64,000 nucleotides of DNA from Pararhizobium sp. A13. Lineage in GTDB: Bacteria; Pseudomonadota; Alphaproteobacteria; Rhizobiales; Rhizobiaceae. This document shows positions 1 through 10,910 of the stretch, one piece after another. How positions within the stretch are numbered: position 1 is the stretch's first letter; each line of letters starts with the position of its first letter. Below the pieces are notes generated by a model. It made no database searches, was not told the origin of the DNA, and saw nothing but the letters and a program-made list of their open reading frames with translations. The position numbers and the translations under genes are program-made. The DNA lies in assembly GCF_040126305.1 (NCBI RefSeq), contig NZ_CP149510.1, forward strand, positions 3,297,001 to 3,361,000, in the 5' to 3' direction.

Positions 1-12
1 GAATGGACCACG

Positions 13-2244
<2,232 letters not shown>

Positions 2245-2437
2245 AGGCCGGTGGGTCTTGGCTTTGATTCCGCCCGGATTTTCCGAATGGCTGGCCATCA
2301 ATTTAGCGGCTTGCCCCGGAACGGTCGCCTCGCGTTAAGGAAAGACGCTGAAACAAACGACAGCAGCCCTTCCCAACTTTAACCTGAACCCTATCTGACG
2401 ATCCAAAAGAACACACGGATAGGTTTCAGGGGGACGC

Positions 2438-3193
2438 ATGAGCGGAGGTGAAGTGCACTGGTACACGTGGTTGAACAAATTGCGCCGCTCTTGGCGGTAT
2501 CGCCTGGCTTATCGGCTGGCGCGGCCGCAGGCGCCGAAACAACCCATCCCTTTCCGTGGCCCGGCGCTGATCGTTGGTTCTGCGCCGGCTTCCAACTTGC
2601 CAGACGGATTTGACAGCCGATTTTCCGTTATTTGCGTCAACGGTTCCCAGATTGTGACGGCGGACTGGGGTATAGATGCGCCAGACGTCACCTTCCTGCA
2701 ATTCAACCAGGTAGAAGGCAACGGCGAACGCGCGACCGCTGTGCGCCGCGCTCTGTCGGGCAAACGCTGCCGCATTCTCTATGTGCTTCGATGGCCGAAG
2801 AGCGAAGCACGATTGCGCGAAGGTCTCGCAGCGTTTGACTATGGCTTCGATGAATTGCGGCTCATCAACCAGTATGATCGAACCCGGCTGGCCGAATCGG
2901 TGCTCGGACGCGTCATTGCTGAAGGTGACAATGAATCGAAATTTTCCAATGGCATAACGTCGCTCCTCTACGCCATTCACAATGGCGCAACCGCGGTCAT
3001 CATTACAGGGATCGATCCTTCGTCGACCGGCCATATCTACAACGCCCTCAACATGCAGAGGCTGCACTCCGATACCGACGTAAAAATATTGATCGAACTG
3101 TTGGAACGCGGTTTTCGCCTCTATACAAGTGATCCTCATGTGGCAGAATCGACTGGATTGCCGCTTTGGAGCAAGAAAGAATTGAGGGAGTAG
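2438..3193 (+). CDS. Sialyltransferase-like (GT42/MAF-type) putative glycosyltransferase
   Basis: A 251-residue protein of unproven function. Three blocks line up in order with the Campylobacter Cst-type GT42 sialyltransferase fold as I remember it. ALIVGSAPASNLPDGFD resembles the N-terminal nucleotide-sugar loop. SNGITSLLYAIHNGATAVII followed by TGID resembles the central strand and loop. LHSDTDVKILIELLERG resembles the HSKNTDIKALEFL segment carrying the catalytic histidine. No signal peptide or clear membrane segment is seen; the N-terminus is basic and aromatic and could be amphipathic. The start has a GGGGGA ribosome site close upstream. It ends 3 bases before bolA, so the two are probably co-transcribed. 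An alternative reading is the related DUF115/MAF motility glycosyltransferase family. The fold call is inference. Confidence 0.5.
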   Translation: MSGGEVHWYTWLNKLRRSWRYRLAYRLARPQAPKQPIPFRGPALIVGSAPASNLPDGFDSRFSVICVNGSQIVTADWGIDAPDVTFLQFNQVEGNGERATAVRRALSGKRCRILYVLRWPKSEARLREGLAAFDYGFDELRLINQYDRTRLAESVLGRVIAEGDNESKFSNGITSLLYAIHNGATAVIITGIDPSSTGHIYNALNMQRLHSDTDVKILIELLERGFRLYTSDPHVAESTGLPLWSKKELRE

Positions 3194-3196
3194 CGT

Positions 3197-3430
3197 ATGC
3201 CGATGACACCGGGCGATATTGAAGACATGATCAAATCCGGTATCCCGGGCGCCAAGGTGACGATCCGGGATCTGGCCGGAGACGGCGACCATTATGCGGC
3301 TGAAGTCGTGGCAGAAGCCTTCCGCGGCAAGAGCCGGGTTCAGCAGCACCAGATGGTCTACAATGCTCTGAAGGGAAATATGGGCGGCGTGCTGCACGCG
3401 CTTGCCCTTCAGACATCCGCGCCGGAGTAG
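3197..3430 (+). CDS. bolA: BolA family protein
   Basis: A small 77-residue BolA-like protein, probably a partner of monothiol glutaredoxin in binding or relaying [2Fe-2S] clusters in the cytoplasm. The sequence has the family pattern: an N-terminal helix with GDIEDMIKSGIPGAKV, a central DGDHYAAEVV strand pair, FRGKSRVQQHQMVYNAL and the C-terminal HALALQT. The conserved histidine before the Y/F-x-A-x-V segment (DGDHY) is a usual cluster-ligand candidate. A GGGAG motif precedes the ATG. It sits two genes before grxD, matching the common bolA-grxD pairing in alphaproteobacteria. Confidence 0.92.
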   Translation: MPMTPGDIEDMIKSGIPGAKVTIRDLAGDGDHYAAEVVAEAFRGKSRVQQHQMVYNALKGNMGGVLHALALQTSAPE

Positions 3431-3435
3431 GCTTG

Positions 3436-3660
3436 ATGGCCGGCCTGATGAATGAACTGGTCAGTGGCGTCGTTGCGAGTGTTCTGAAGGAAATCCTAAA
3501 GAAGACCGGTGGCAGGACCGCGACGAAGCGCCAGAAACGTCAGGCGCGGTCTGCCACCACCGGCCGCTTTAAGAAAGCGACCGCGACAAGGGGCGCGAAG
3601 CCAGCGAAGAAGCAGGTGAGCCGCCGCAGGACGGCAGCCTCGCGGAGCAAGACGCGATGA
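3436..3660 (+). CDS. Small highly basic hypothetical protein
   Basis: A 74-residue protein starting at the ATG six bases after the bolA stop (an in-frame TTG lies one codon earlier). Its first 25 residues form a hydrophobic or amphipathic helix (MNELVSGVVASVLKEILKKT). The remainder is almost entirely Lys, Arg, Thr, Ala and Ser, as in nucleic-acid-binding tails. I recognise no family. Tight spacing to bolA suggests one transcript, with grxD 138 bases further on. It could bind DNA or RNA; it could also be a fast-evolving gene of no known role. Confidence 0.6.
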   Translation: MAGLMNELVSGVVASVLKEILKKTGGRTATKRQKRQARSATTGRFKKATATRGAKPAKKQVSRRRTAASRSKTR

Positions 3661-3798
3661 TTGCGCCGGCGGCGTGTTGCCGCCCTGCAAGCCATCAATT
3701 TTTGTTGGGATCGGGTGATGAAAATCACCGGCCTGCATGCTATCTAAAACGGATCGACACCCCCGGCCCTTGAAGCTGGAGCAGGAAGGACACGACAT

Positions 3799-4134
3799 AT
3801 GAGCGGAATCAACGAATTTATCGACAACGAAGTAAAGAGCAACGACGTCGTTCTTTTCATGAAGGGCACGCCGCAATTCCCCCAATGTGGGTTCTCTGGC
3901 CAAGTGGTCCAGATGCTCGACTATATCGGTGTCGACTATAAGGGCATCAACGTGCTCGCCGATGCTGATCTTCGCCAGGGCATCAAGGACTATTCCAACT
4001 GGCCGACCATTCCGCAGCTCTACATCAAGGGCGAATTCATCGGCGGCTGCGACATCGTGCGCGAAATGTTCCAGGCTGGCGAACTCCAGTCGCATTTCGA
4101 AGAACATGGCGTCGCCGTCAAGGGCGCAGCCTGA
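3799..4134 (+). CDS. grxD: Monothiol glutaredoxin, Grx4/GrxD type
   Basis: A 111-residue CGFS glutaredoxin that holds a bridging [2Fe-2S] cluster with glutathione and passes clusters to acceptor proteins, often together with BolA. The active site is FPQCGFSGQ with a single cysteine. KGTPQFP upstream and the [19 protein letters not shown] segment (cis-Pro and GG-CD glutathione contacts) are typical. Length is normal for single-domain GrxD. An AGGAAGGA ribosome site precedes the ATG, and a factor-independent terminator follows 28 bases after the stop. Confidence 0.96.
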   Translation: MSGINEFIDNEVKSNDVVLFMKGTPQFPQCGFSGQVVQMLDYIGVDYKGINVLADADLRQGIKDYSNWPTIPQLYIKGEFIGGCDIVREMFQAGELQSHFEEHGVAVKGAA

Positions 4135-4162
4135 AATCTGATTTCGGTTACAGTGGCACCTG

Positions 4163-4187
4163 AAAAAGGCGGGTCACCGCCTTTTTT
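4163..4187 (+). terminator. Rho-independent terminator after grxD
   Basis: A perfect AAAAAGGCGG/CCGCCTTTTT stem with a GTCA loop is followed by a T run on the plus strand. It ends the purL-grxD direction of transcription. Confidence 0.88.
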
Positions 4188-4215
4188 GATTCCGGCGAAT
4201 TGTGAAGGCTACCTA

Positions 4216-4249
4216 ATATTGCGCGACCTTTAACAGTCGCGGCCAATAT
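4216..4249. repeat. Imperfect inverted repeat upstream of the MFS pair
   Basis: ATATTGCGCGAC pairs with GTCGCG-CCAATAT across an 8-base loop, giving a 12-bp stem with a two-base bulge. It lacks a T run, so it is not an ordinary terminator. It could be an operator, an RNA leader hairpin or a remnant. The 318 bases between the grxD terminator and the first exporter gene hold this element, the promoter-like site further on and no convincing gene. Confidence 0.4.
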
Positions 4250-4444
4250 GAAGCGGCTGTCACAAGATGGTCGCGAAACAGGGCGTAAGCACGCGCAGGC
4301 AAACGTTCGGCACCGAAATCCGAATAATTGCCTACGCCTCCTCGGCCAGCCCGGATCATCCGGTTCTTTTCTTGAAAGCGCTCGGAGCCTCGCTTTCGAC
4401 CAGATATGGGACTACCGGCTCCTGCATTTTCATCCGCGCCTGTT

Positions 4445-4470
4445 CTTGACTGGAAACGTATTCGTTTCAG
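4445..4470 (+). promoter_or_regulatory. Promoter-like site overlapping a GAAACG/CGTTTC palindrome
   Basis: A CTTGAC motif, the rhizobial -35 consensus, is followed within three bases by GAAACG-TATT-CGTTTC (4453-4468). That is a perfect 6-bp inverted repeat of the sort bound by LacI- or TetR-type repressors. No good CTATAT -10 box follows, so the promoter half is weak evidence. The position, 36 bases before the first MFS start, suits a repressor site for the exporter pair. Confidence 0.4.
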
Positions 4471-4505
4471 TTCAGGTGCCCGGCACCTCCGCCAGGAATA
4501 TTCCT

Positions 4506-5741
4506 ATGACCATTACCACCGAAGCACCGGGCCCTCAGGCTTTGTCGAAACCCCAATTCGTCACGCTGATGGCCATGCTGATGGCGATCAATGCGATTTC
4601 GATCGATATCATGTTGCCGGGCCTGCAGCAGATCGGCGCCAGCCTCGGCGTGGCCGATGAGAACACGCGCCAATATGTCATTACCGCCTATCTGCTCGGC
4701 ATGGGCTGCGCCCAGTTGTTCTTTGGTCCGCTTTCCGACCGGTTCGGGCGCAAGCTGCCGCTTCTCGGCGGCCTCGGCGTCTATGCGCTCTGTGCGCTTG
4801 CGATCGTCTTCGTGCCGTCCTTCGCCGGGCTGCTGGCGCTGCGGTTCATGCAGGGCATCGGTGCCGCCGCGACGCGGGTCATCACCATTTCGATCGTTCG
4901 CGATATCTATGGCGGGCGGATGATGGCGGAGGTCATGTCGCTGGTCATGATGGTCTTCATGATCGTGCCGGTCATTGCGCCAAGCATCGGCCAGTTGATC
5001 ATGATCTTTGCCGAATGGCACATGATCTTCGTGGTCATCTGCCTGTTTGCGCTGCTGGTGGCGACGCTGGTTGCGCTGCGACTGCCGGAGACGCTCTCGG
5101 TCGAACGTCGCCGCCCCTTCACGATCGCATCCATCGCCGATGCATTCCGCATCGTGCTGACCAACCGTGTTTCGCTCTGCTATTCGCTGGCCGCATCCTT
5201 CATCTTCGGCGGGCTGTTCGGCTTCATCAATTCCGCGCAGCAGGTTCTGGTCGGCATATACGGGCTTGGGCACTGGTTCCCGCTGGTCTTTGCAGGTTTT
5301 GCCGGTACGATGGCGGTCGCCTCCTTCACCAATTCGCGTCTTGTCAAACGCTACGGCATGCGCCGTCTCTCGCACGGCGCGCTGATCGGATTCGTCCTGG
5401 TGAGCCTTGCCTGGGCAGCGGCATCGATCTTCGGTGCGCTTCCTTTCTGGCTTTTCGTCCTTCTCTATGGCATGGCCATGTTCCAGTTCGGCCTGATCGG
5501 TGCGAATTTTAACGCCATGGCCATGGAACCGCTCGGCCACGTCGCCGGAACTGCATCCTCCGTGCTCGGCTTCGCCCAGACGATCGGCGGCGCAGTCATC
5601 GGGGCATTGATCGGGCAGGCATTCGACGGCACCGTCACGCCGCTTGCCATCGGGTTCCTGTCGGTCTCCGTCATCGGCCTGTGCTTCGTGCTCGTCGCCG
5701 AAAAAGGCTGGCTTTTCAGCCCGCATAATCCGTCAGTTTAA
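4506..5741 (+). CDS. MFS multidrug exporter, Bcr/CflA family (first of tandem pair)
   Basis: A 411-residue inner-membrane transporter with about 12 hydrophobic segments, expected to export small drugs by proton antiport. The N-terminal SIDIMLPGLQQIGASLGV, GPLSDRFGRKLPLL (MFS motif A) and ALRFMQGIGAAATRVI blocks are diagnostic of the Bcr/CflA (DHA1) group. The reading frame stays open 258 bases further upstream, but the ATG used here has an AGGA site 8 bases before it and begins the recognisable protein (MTITTEAPG). The second exporter starts 38 bases after its stop and is clearly a paralogue. Confidence 0.92.
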   Translation: MTITTEAPGPQALSKPQFVTLMAMLMAINAISIDIMLPGLQQIGASLGVADENTRQYVITAYLLGMGCAQLFFGPLSDRFGRKLPLLGGLGVYALCALAIVFVPSFAGLLALRFMQGIGAAATRVITISIVRDIYGGRMMAEVMSLVMMVFMIVPVIAPSIGQLIMIFAEWHMIFVVICLFALLVATLVALRLPETLSVERRRPFTIASIADAFRIVLTNRVSLCYSLAASFIFGGLFGFINSAQQVLVGIYGLGHWFPLVFAGFAGTMAVASFTNSRLVKRYGMRRLSHGALIGFVLVSLAWAAASIFGALPFWLFVLLYGMAMFQFGLIGANFNAMAMEPLGHVAGTASSVLGFAQTIGGAVIGALIGQAFDGTVTPLAIGFLSVSVIGLCFVLVAEKGWLFSPHNPSV

Positions 5742-5779
5742 CGACTGCTGTCTCCTCCCAAGACATCATAGGTCCTTTC

Positions 5780-7066
5780 ATGTCCGCCACCACGACCGCT
5801 GAACACATCGAAAATATCGGCTCCTCCCGAATAGGCCTCGGCTTCTTCGAATTCGTCATCACCATAGCGCTCATGACCGCGAGCGTGGCGATCGCCATCG
5901 ACATCATGCTGCCGGCCCTGCCCGCCATCGGCCAGTCGCTCAACGTCGCCAACACCAACGACGCGCAGCTGGTCATCGGTATCTTCTTCCTCGGATTCGG
6001 CTGCTCGCAGATCATCTTCGGCAGCCTGTCGGACACCTTTGGACGCCGCGCGATCCTGCTGGGTGGTCTTGTCTTCTTTACCGTGACGATGTTCGGTGCG
6101 GCCGCGACAGAGAGCTTCGAAATGCTCCTTCTGCTCCGGTTCGTCCAGGGCATCGGTGCCGCAGCAGTTCGCATCACCACCATGGCGGTGGTGCGCGACT
6201 GTTTCGGTGGCCGTGAAATGGCGCGTGTCATGTCCTATGTGATGATCGTCTTCATGATCGTGCCGATCGTTGCCCCTTCGCTTGGCCAGGCCGTGATCTA
6301 TTATGCGAACTGGCATTGGATCTTCATCCTACTCGGCTGCGTCGGCACCATCCTTTTCGTCTGGGCCGGCCTGCGCCTCAAGGAATCGCTGCCGCACGAA
6401 GAACGGCTGCCTCTGTCGGTGGCCTCCGTCGCCTCCGGCTTCCGCACCGTTCTCACCAACCGCATCACCTGCGGCTACATGATCGGCATGACCCTGTTCA
6501 CCGCCGTCATCTGCGCCTACATCGTCACCGTTCAGCAGATCTTCGGCGAGGTCTACGGCCTCGGCGACTGGCTGCCGATCGCCTTTGCCGGAACCGCCGG
6601 CGGCATCGCCGTCGCCAACTTCGCCAATGGCTATTTCGTCCGCAGCTTCGGCATGCGGCGCATCTCGCATGCAGCGATGATCCTGTTCACGCTGCTCTCC
6701 GGTGCAGGGCTCCTCGTGTCGCTCGGAGGAACGCCGTCCTTCCTGGTTGCCTATCTGCTGTTCTCGGTCCTGTTAATGATGTTTGCCGTGATCGGCACCA
6801 ATTTCACGGCGATCAGCCTCGAACCGATGGGCCATCTGGCAGGTACGGCCACGGCCATCACCGGTTTCGTTTCCACCACCGGCGGCGCGCTGATCGGCGG
6901 CGCTGTCGGGCAGATGTTCAACGGTACAGTCCAGCCGCTGTTTGCCGGCTTTACCGCCTTCGGTGCGGTGACAATCCTGGCTGTGCTCTGGGCAGAAAAA
7001 GGCAAGCTCTTTACTCACCCGGGCGATGATCATGCCCTGCTTGAGGGTGGCGGCGGACATGTGTGA
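5780..7066 (+). CDS. MFS multidrug exporter, Bcr/CflA family (second of tandem pair)
   Basis: A 428-residue paralogue of the preceding gene with the same landmarks: AIDIMLPALPAIGQSLNV, FGSLSDTFGRRAILL, LLLRFVQGIGAAAVRI and a C-terminal half with AGTATAITGFVSTTGGALIG. The N-terminus is longer and polar before the first membrane segment. The 38-base gap to the first exporter suggests one transcript. A 16-bp terminator follows. The two could act independently on different substrates; nothing in the sequence identifies the substrate. Confidence 0.92.
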   Translation: MSATTTAEHIENIGSSRIGLGFFEFVITIALMTASVAIAIDIMLPALPAIGQSLNVANTNDAQLVIGIFFLGFGCSQIIFGSLSDTFGRRAILLGGLVFFTVTMFGAAATESFEMLLLLRFVQGIGAAAVRITTMAVVRDCFGGREMARVMSYVMIVFMIVPIVAPSLGQAVIYYANWHWIFILLGCVGTILFVWAGLRLKESLPHEERLPLSVASVASGFRTVLTNRITCGYMIGMTLFTAVICAYIVTVQQIFGEVYGLGDWLPIAFAGTAGGIAVANFANGYFVRSFGMRRISHAAMILFTLLSGAGLLVSLGGTPSFLVAYLLFSVLLMMFAVIGTNFTAISLEPMGHLAGTATAITGFVSTTGGALIGGAVGQMFNGTVQPLFAGFTAFGAVTILAVLWAEKGKLFTHPGDDHALLEGGGGHV

Positions 7067-7079
7067 TCTCACAACCATG

Positions 7080-7117
7080 AAAAAGGCCCGCTCGAACGAT
7101 GTCGAGCGGGCCTTTTT
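7080..7117. terminator. Bidirectional terminator between convergent genes
   Basis: A perfect 16-bp stem (AAAAAGGCCCGCTCGA with its complement) encloses a 6-base loop and has A/T runs on both sides. It can stop the MFS operon from the left and the suhB-like/ttcA operon from the right. Confidence 0.93.
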
Positions 7118-7138
7118 CATGGTGTATTCTTCATCGTC

Positions 7139-7963
7139 TCAGACGGTAAACACCTCCCGGCGAAGCACGTCCCAGCAATCCTTGTCGGACGCGAGCAGAA
7201 GGCCGCCATTCACATGTTCCGGGCGATAGGGCGAACCATCGAAGCGCGCGGCATAGGCGCCCGCCTCTTCCGCGATCAGCGTTCCGGCAAGGTGATCCCA
7301 TGGCATCAGCTTCTGATACATCAGGAAGTGGAAATGCCCCGCCGCGAAGGCGCGGTATTCATGCGCCGCACAGCGATAGCTCGTGGCAATGCGCACCTTC
7401 GCCATGTTGCCCATGACGATGCGCCGGTTTTCCGGCGAATAGAAACCGGTCGACGCGCAGCCGACAAGGCTTTCCAGCGGCAGCGACGGCGCGACGCTCA
7501 ATCGTTCCTGCGAACCATCCGCCTTGCACAGCCAGGCGCCTGCGCCTTTTTCCGCGATCACCCAGTCATTGCCCATCGGGTCGTAGATCACGCCGGCAAC
7601 GGTTTCGCCCTTGGCGACGACAGAGGCCATGACGCCGAACAGCGGCATGCCGGCGGCATAGTTGAACGTGCCGTCGATCGGATCGACGATGAAAGCGAGA
7701 TCGGCCCCCGCAAGGCGGTCCAGCAGCGCCGGATCGGCGGCGACGGACTCTTCGCCGATAAACAGCGCATCCTGCGCGACTTCCGCCATGCGCGCCTTGA
7801 TCAGGCGTTCCGCCGCTTCGTCGGCTTCCGTCACAAGATCGATGGCCTCCGATTTCATCCGCACGTCACCCGTGCCGAGATTGCGGAACTTCGGCAGGAT
7901 CTCCTTGACCGCAGCCTCCTGCAGGATATTGGCGATGGCTGCGATATCGATGGCAGATGTCAT
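7139..7963 (-). CDS. Inositol monophosphatase family phosphatase
   Basis: A 274-residue metal-dependent sugar or nucleotide phosphatase of the IMPase/FIG/CysQ superfamily. The metal-binding sites are visible: FIGEES, then [15 protein letters not shown] (the DPIDGT motif), and the C-terminal [16 protein letters not shown] (WD motif). The substrate cannot be told from the sequence; myo-inositol phosphate, 3'-phosphoadenosine 5'-phosphate or histidinol phosphate are all possible. Its ATG overlaps the ttcA stop by four bases (ATGA), so it is translationally coupled to ttcA. Confidence 0.9.
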   Translation of the reverse strand: MTSAIDIAAIANILQEAAVKEILPKFRNLGTGDVRMKSEAIDLVTEADEAAERLIKARMAEVAQDALFIGEESVAADPALLDRLAGADLAFIVDPIDGTFNYAAGMPLFGVMASVVAKGETVAGVIYDPMGNDWVIAEKGAGAWLCKADGSQERLSVAPSLPLESLVGCASTGFYSPENRRIVMGNMAKVRIATSYRCAAHEYRAFAAGHFHFLMYQKLMPWDHLAGTLIAEEAGAYAARFDGSPYRPEHVNGGLLLASDKDCWDVLRREVFTV

Positions 7964-8850
7964 GCTTTGGGCTCCGCGAACAGGGATTGGAAATCGAACA
8001 GTTTCGGATCGAGCAGGTGCGACGGATTGACGTGGCCGAGCGCCCTCAGCATCGTGTCCTTGCGACCGGGCATGCGGCGCTCGATATCCGACAGCATCGC
8101 CTTCATGGCATTGCGCTCCAGCCCGTCCTGCGAGCCGCAGAGGTCGCAGGGAATGATCGGAAATTCCATCGCCGCCGCGAATTTGGCGAGATCGTCCTCG
8201 GCCGCATAGGCAAGCGGCCGGAGCACCATCAGATCGCCGTCGTCGTTCAGGAGTTTGGCCGGCATCGAGGCAAGCCTTCCCCCATGGAAGAAGTTCATGA
8301 AGAAGGTCTCGAGGATATCCTCGCGGTGATGGCCGAGCACCAGCGCGTCGCAGCCTTCCTCGCGGGCGATCCGGTAGAGATTGCCGCGGCGCAGGCGCGA
8401 ACAGAGCGCGCAATAGGTGCCGCCCGCCGGCACTTTTTCCTTCACGATCGAATAGGTGTCGCGATATTCGATCCGGTGCTGGACGCCGATCGAGGTCAGG
8501 TAATCCGGCAGCACATGCTTGGGGAAATTCGGCTGGCCCTGGTCAAGGTTGCAGGCGACCAGTTCGACCGGCAGGAGGCCGCGCCATTGCAGGTCCATCA
8601 AGAGCGCCAGCAGACTGTAGCTGTCCTTGCCGCCGGACACGCCGATCAGCCAGCGCTTCTGGCCCTTCAGCATGCCGAAATCCTCAATCGCCTGGCGCAC
8701 CTGCCGCAGCAACCGCTTGCGCAGTTTATTGAACGAAACCGAGGACGGCATCTTGGCGAAGATCGGATGCAGCGCGTCATCAAGGGCCTGATCCGATCCG
8801 GACGAAGGCTCTTCGAGATCGGCGACCGGCGATGGGGTGGAAATATCCAT
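7960..8850 (-). CDS. ttcA: tRNA 2-thiocytidine(32) synthetase TtcA
   Basis: An adenylating enzyme that thiolates cytidine 32 of certain tRNAs and carries a [4Fe-4S] cluster. The PP-loop SGGKDSYS and two cysteine pairs, CALCSR and CDLCGSQ, are present. The C-terminal [20 protein letters not shown] is typical. It has 296 residues, normal for the family. It is the first gene of a two-gene minus-strand operon and shares a four-base overlap with the downstream phosphatase gene. Confidence 0.96.
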   Translation of the reverse strand: MDISTPSPVADLEEPSSGSDQALDDALHPIFAKMPSSVSFNKLRKRLLRQVRQAIEDFGMLKGQKRWLIGVSGGKDSYSLLALLMDLQWRGLLPVELVACNLDQGQPNFPKHVLPDYLTSIGVQHRIEYRDTYSIVKEKVPAGGTYCALCSRLRRGNLYRIAREEGCDALVLGHHREDILETFFMNFFHGGRLASMPAKLLNDDGDLMVLRPLAYAAEDDLAKFAAAMEFPIIPCDLCGSQDGLERNAMKAMLSDIERRMPGRKDTMLRALGHVNPSHLLDPKLFDFQSLFAEPKA

Positions 8851-8973
8851 GACAAAGTCCCGGATTGGAAAACGCGATAAGGAGCATGCGTTGTGAACTG
8901 CACTTGCCCGTGTATGCCGGCAAGATCAAGGAAAATGCACGCGGATCGATGTGAAACTTCGGGAAAGGACCGC

Positions 8974-9918
8974 TCAGGCGCCGAATACAGACCATCCGGT
9001 GCGACTGGCCAGCATTTCGAGCGCCAGGGAACCAAGCAGCGAGTTGCCGTTGTGGTTGAGGCCGGGCGACCAGACTGCGACGGAAGCTTTGCCGGGCGCC
9101 GCCACCAGAATACCGCCGCCGACACCGCTCTTGCCGGGCAGACCGACACGATAGGCGAAATCGCCCGAGCCGTCATAATGGCCGCAGGTCAGCATCAGCG
9201 CATTGATGCGCCGCGCCCTCTGGCGCGAAACGACGGAATGTTTCGTCAGCGGATTGCTGCCGGAGGCGGCAAGGAACAGGCCAGCCTTTGCCAGCTGGAC
9301 GCAGCTCATCGCCAGGGCGCATTGATGGAAATAGACGCCGAGCACGTGCTCGACCGGATGATCGAGCTTGCCGAAGGCACGCATGAAATTGGCGAGCGCG
9401 ACGTTGCGATAGCCGGTCGCTGCCTCCGATCGCGCCACCTCATGATCGATGAGGATATCCTCCTCGTCGGCAAGGTAGCGGACAAAGCGGACGATCTCGC
9501 CGATCGCCTCCTTGGGCGTGTGGCCCGCCAGAACCAGATCGGTAATCGCGATCGCGCCGGCATTGATGAAGGGATTGCGGGGAATGCCGTGCTCGTGCTC
9601 GAGCTGGACGATCGAATTGAAGGCGGAGCCGGACGGCTCTCGGCCGACCCGCGCCCAGATGCTTTCGCCGTGTTTGCCGAGCGCCAGCGTCAGCGTGAAG
9701 ACCTTGGAGATACTCTGGATCGAGAAGGGAACCTCGGCATCGCCGGCCTTGTAGACATCGCCATCGACGGTCACGACGGCCATGCCGAAACGCTTGGGAT
9801 CGACGCGGGCGAGCTGAGGAATGTAATCGGCAACCTTCCCCTCACCGAGCCTTGGTGTCAGCTCGTGGTGGATATCATCAACAATCGACTGCAGGTCCAA
9901 CGGTTCCGTGCCGGGCAT
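8974..9918 (-). CDS. glsA: Glutaminase
   Basis: A 314-residue serine-dependent glutaminase that releases ammonia from glutamine, giving glutamate. The beta-lactamase-like active site SIQSISKVF carries the SxxK motif. [20 protein letters not shown] and the C-terminal GKSGVGGGI loop are family signatures. Length is standard. A GGAG ribosome site precedes the start. It lies just downstream of the rpsD terminator and upstream of ttcA, 123 bases from it, and is probably a single transcription unit. Confidence 0.95.
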   Translation of the reverse strand: MPGTEPLDLQSIVDDIHHELTPRLGEGKVADYIPQLARVDPKRFGMAVVTVDGDVYKAGDAEVPFSIQSISKVFTLTLALGKHGESIWARVGREPSGSAFNSIVQLEHEHGIPRNPFINAGAIAITDLVLAGHTPKEAIGEIVRFVRYLADEEDILIDHEVARSEAATGYRNVALANFMRAFGKLDHPVEHVLGVYFHQCALAMSCVQLAKAGLFLAASGSNPLTKHSVVSRQRARRINALMLTCGHYDGSGDFAYRVGLPGKSGVGGGILVAAPGKASVAVWSPGLNHNGNSLLGSLALEMLASRTGWSVFGA

Positions 9919-9948
9919 CAGTCATTCTCCGCGTCAGTGCAGCGCAAC

Positions 9949-9979
9949 AAAAAAGCCACCCATCTCTGAGTGGCTTTTC
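9949..9979 (-). terminator. Rho-independent terminator after rpsD
   Basis: Read on the minus strand, a GAAAAGCCACTC stem pairs with GTGGCTTTTTTG across a short loop and ends in a T run. It lies between the rpsD stop and the glsA start. Confidence 0.82.
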
Positions 9980-10009
9980 CGAATTTCACAAGGCCGAGGC
10001 CAGAAGAAA

Positions 10010-10627
10010 TTATCGCGAATAGAATTCGACGACGAGGTTCGGTTCCATGACGACCGGGTACGGAACGTCAGTCAGGCCCGGAACGCGAGCATAGGTCGCA
10101 ACCATCTTGTTGTGGTCGACTTCGATGTAGTCCGGAACGTCGCGCTCAGCGAGCTGAACGGCTTCGAGAACCGAAACGAGCTGCTTGGACTTTTCGCGGA
10201 CTTCGATGACGTCGCCGGCCTTGCAGCGGTAGGAACCGATGTTGACGCGAACGCCGTTGACCTTGACGTGGCCGTGGTTGACGAACTGACGGGCAGCAAA
10301 GACCGTCGGAACGAACTTGGCGCGGTAGACGATCGCGTCGAGGCGCGATTCGAGCAGACCGATCAGGTTTTCCGAGGTGTCGCCCTTGCGGCGGTTGGCT
10401 TCGTCGTAGATCGCGCGGAACTGCTTCTCGCGGATGTCGCCGTAGTAGCCCTTGAGCTTCTGCTTGGCGCGCAGCTGCACGCCGAAGTCGGAAAGCTTGG
10501 ACTTGCGGCGCTGGCCGTGCTGGCCCGGGCCGTATTCGCGACGGTTGACCGGCGACTTCGGGCGGCCCCAGATATTTTCGCCCATACGGCGATCGATTTT
10601 GTACTTGGACGATTCGCGCTTGCTCAT
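10010..10627 (-). CDS. rpsD: 30S ribosomal protein S4
   Basis: A 205-residue primary 16S-rRNA-binding protein of the small subunit. The start at [17 protein letters not shown] matches alphaproteobacterial S4; an upstream extension of the frame is not coding-like. The S4 RNA-binding domain [20 protein letters not shown] and the C-terminal [15 protein letters not shown] are clear. It is a single-gene unit here, away from the main ribosomal operons, with its own terminator. Confidence 0.98.
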   Translation of the reverse strand: MSKRESSKYKIDRRMGENIWGRPKSPVNRREYGPGQHGQRRKSKLSDFGVQLRAKQKLKGYYGDIREKQFRAIYDEANRRKGDTSENLIGLLESRLDAIVYRAKFVPTVFAARQFVNHGHVKVNGVRVNIGSYRCKAGDVIEVREKSKQLVSVLEAVQLAERDVPDYIEVDHNKMVATYARVPGLTDVPYPVVMEPNLVVEFYSR

Positions 10628-10826
10628 CGCATTTCCTTTCAAACGGTTACACCGGTCTGTTGACAAACCGGATCAAGGAAACACGCCCTCCTCTGAACCT
10701 CGTTTTAGAAGCTCTGACAGGTTTCTCACGATCACGCTGACGGAGAAGCCACGGGACATGTCGGTTCACGCATTTGCCGTTCCGCCCTTGTCGGACAGGA
10801 CAGGCATATGCGCCATTAAAAAGTAA

Positions 10827-10851
10827 CACCGGGCATTTCGGCCCGGCGTTG
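10827..10851 (-). terminator. Terminator downstream of the MarR gene
   Basis: On the minus strand CGCCGGGC pairs with GCCCGGTG around a CGAAAT loop and is followed by TTACTTTTT. A second GC-rich stem, TTGGGGC/GCCCCAA, lies just before it (about 10850-10881). Together they separate the MarR gene from rpsD. The rest of the 10628-10910 interval shows no gene; it probably carries the rpsD promoter. Confidence 0.65.
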
Positions 10852-10910
10852 GGGCGGCTTTAGTGGCTTCAGCCCCAATTGTCAAACGAATTTGCGCGTT
10901 TTGGCCTGGG

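Noticed and set aside
2318..2338. GGAAC followed by CGTT upstream of the GT42-like gene
   Set aside because: The spacer is only 10 bases, so it does not fit the EcfG promoter consensus of 16-17.
4248..4505. Upstream extension of the first MFS frame (86 extra residues)
   Set aside because: It has no membrane or family features and overlaps the promoter-like palindrome; the ATG at 4506 has a ribosome site and begins the conserved protein.
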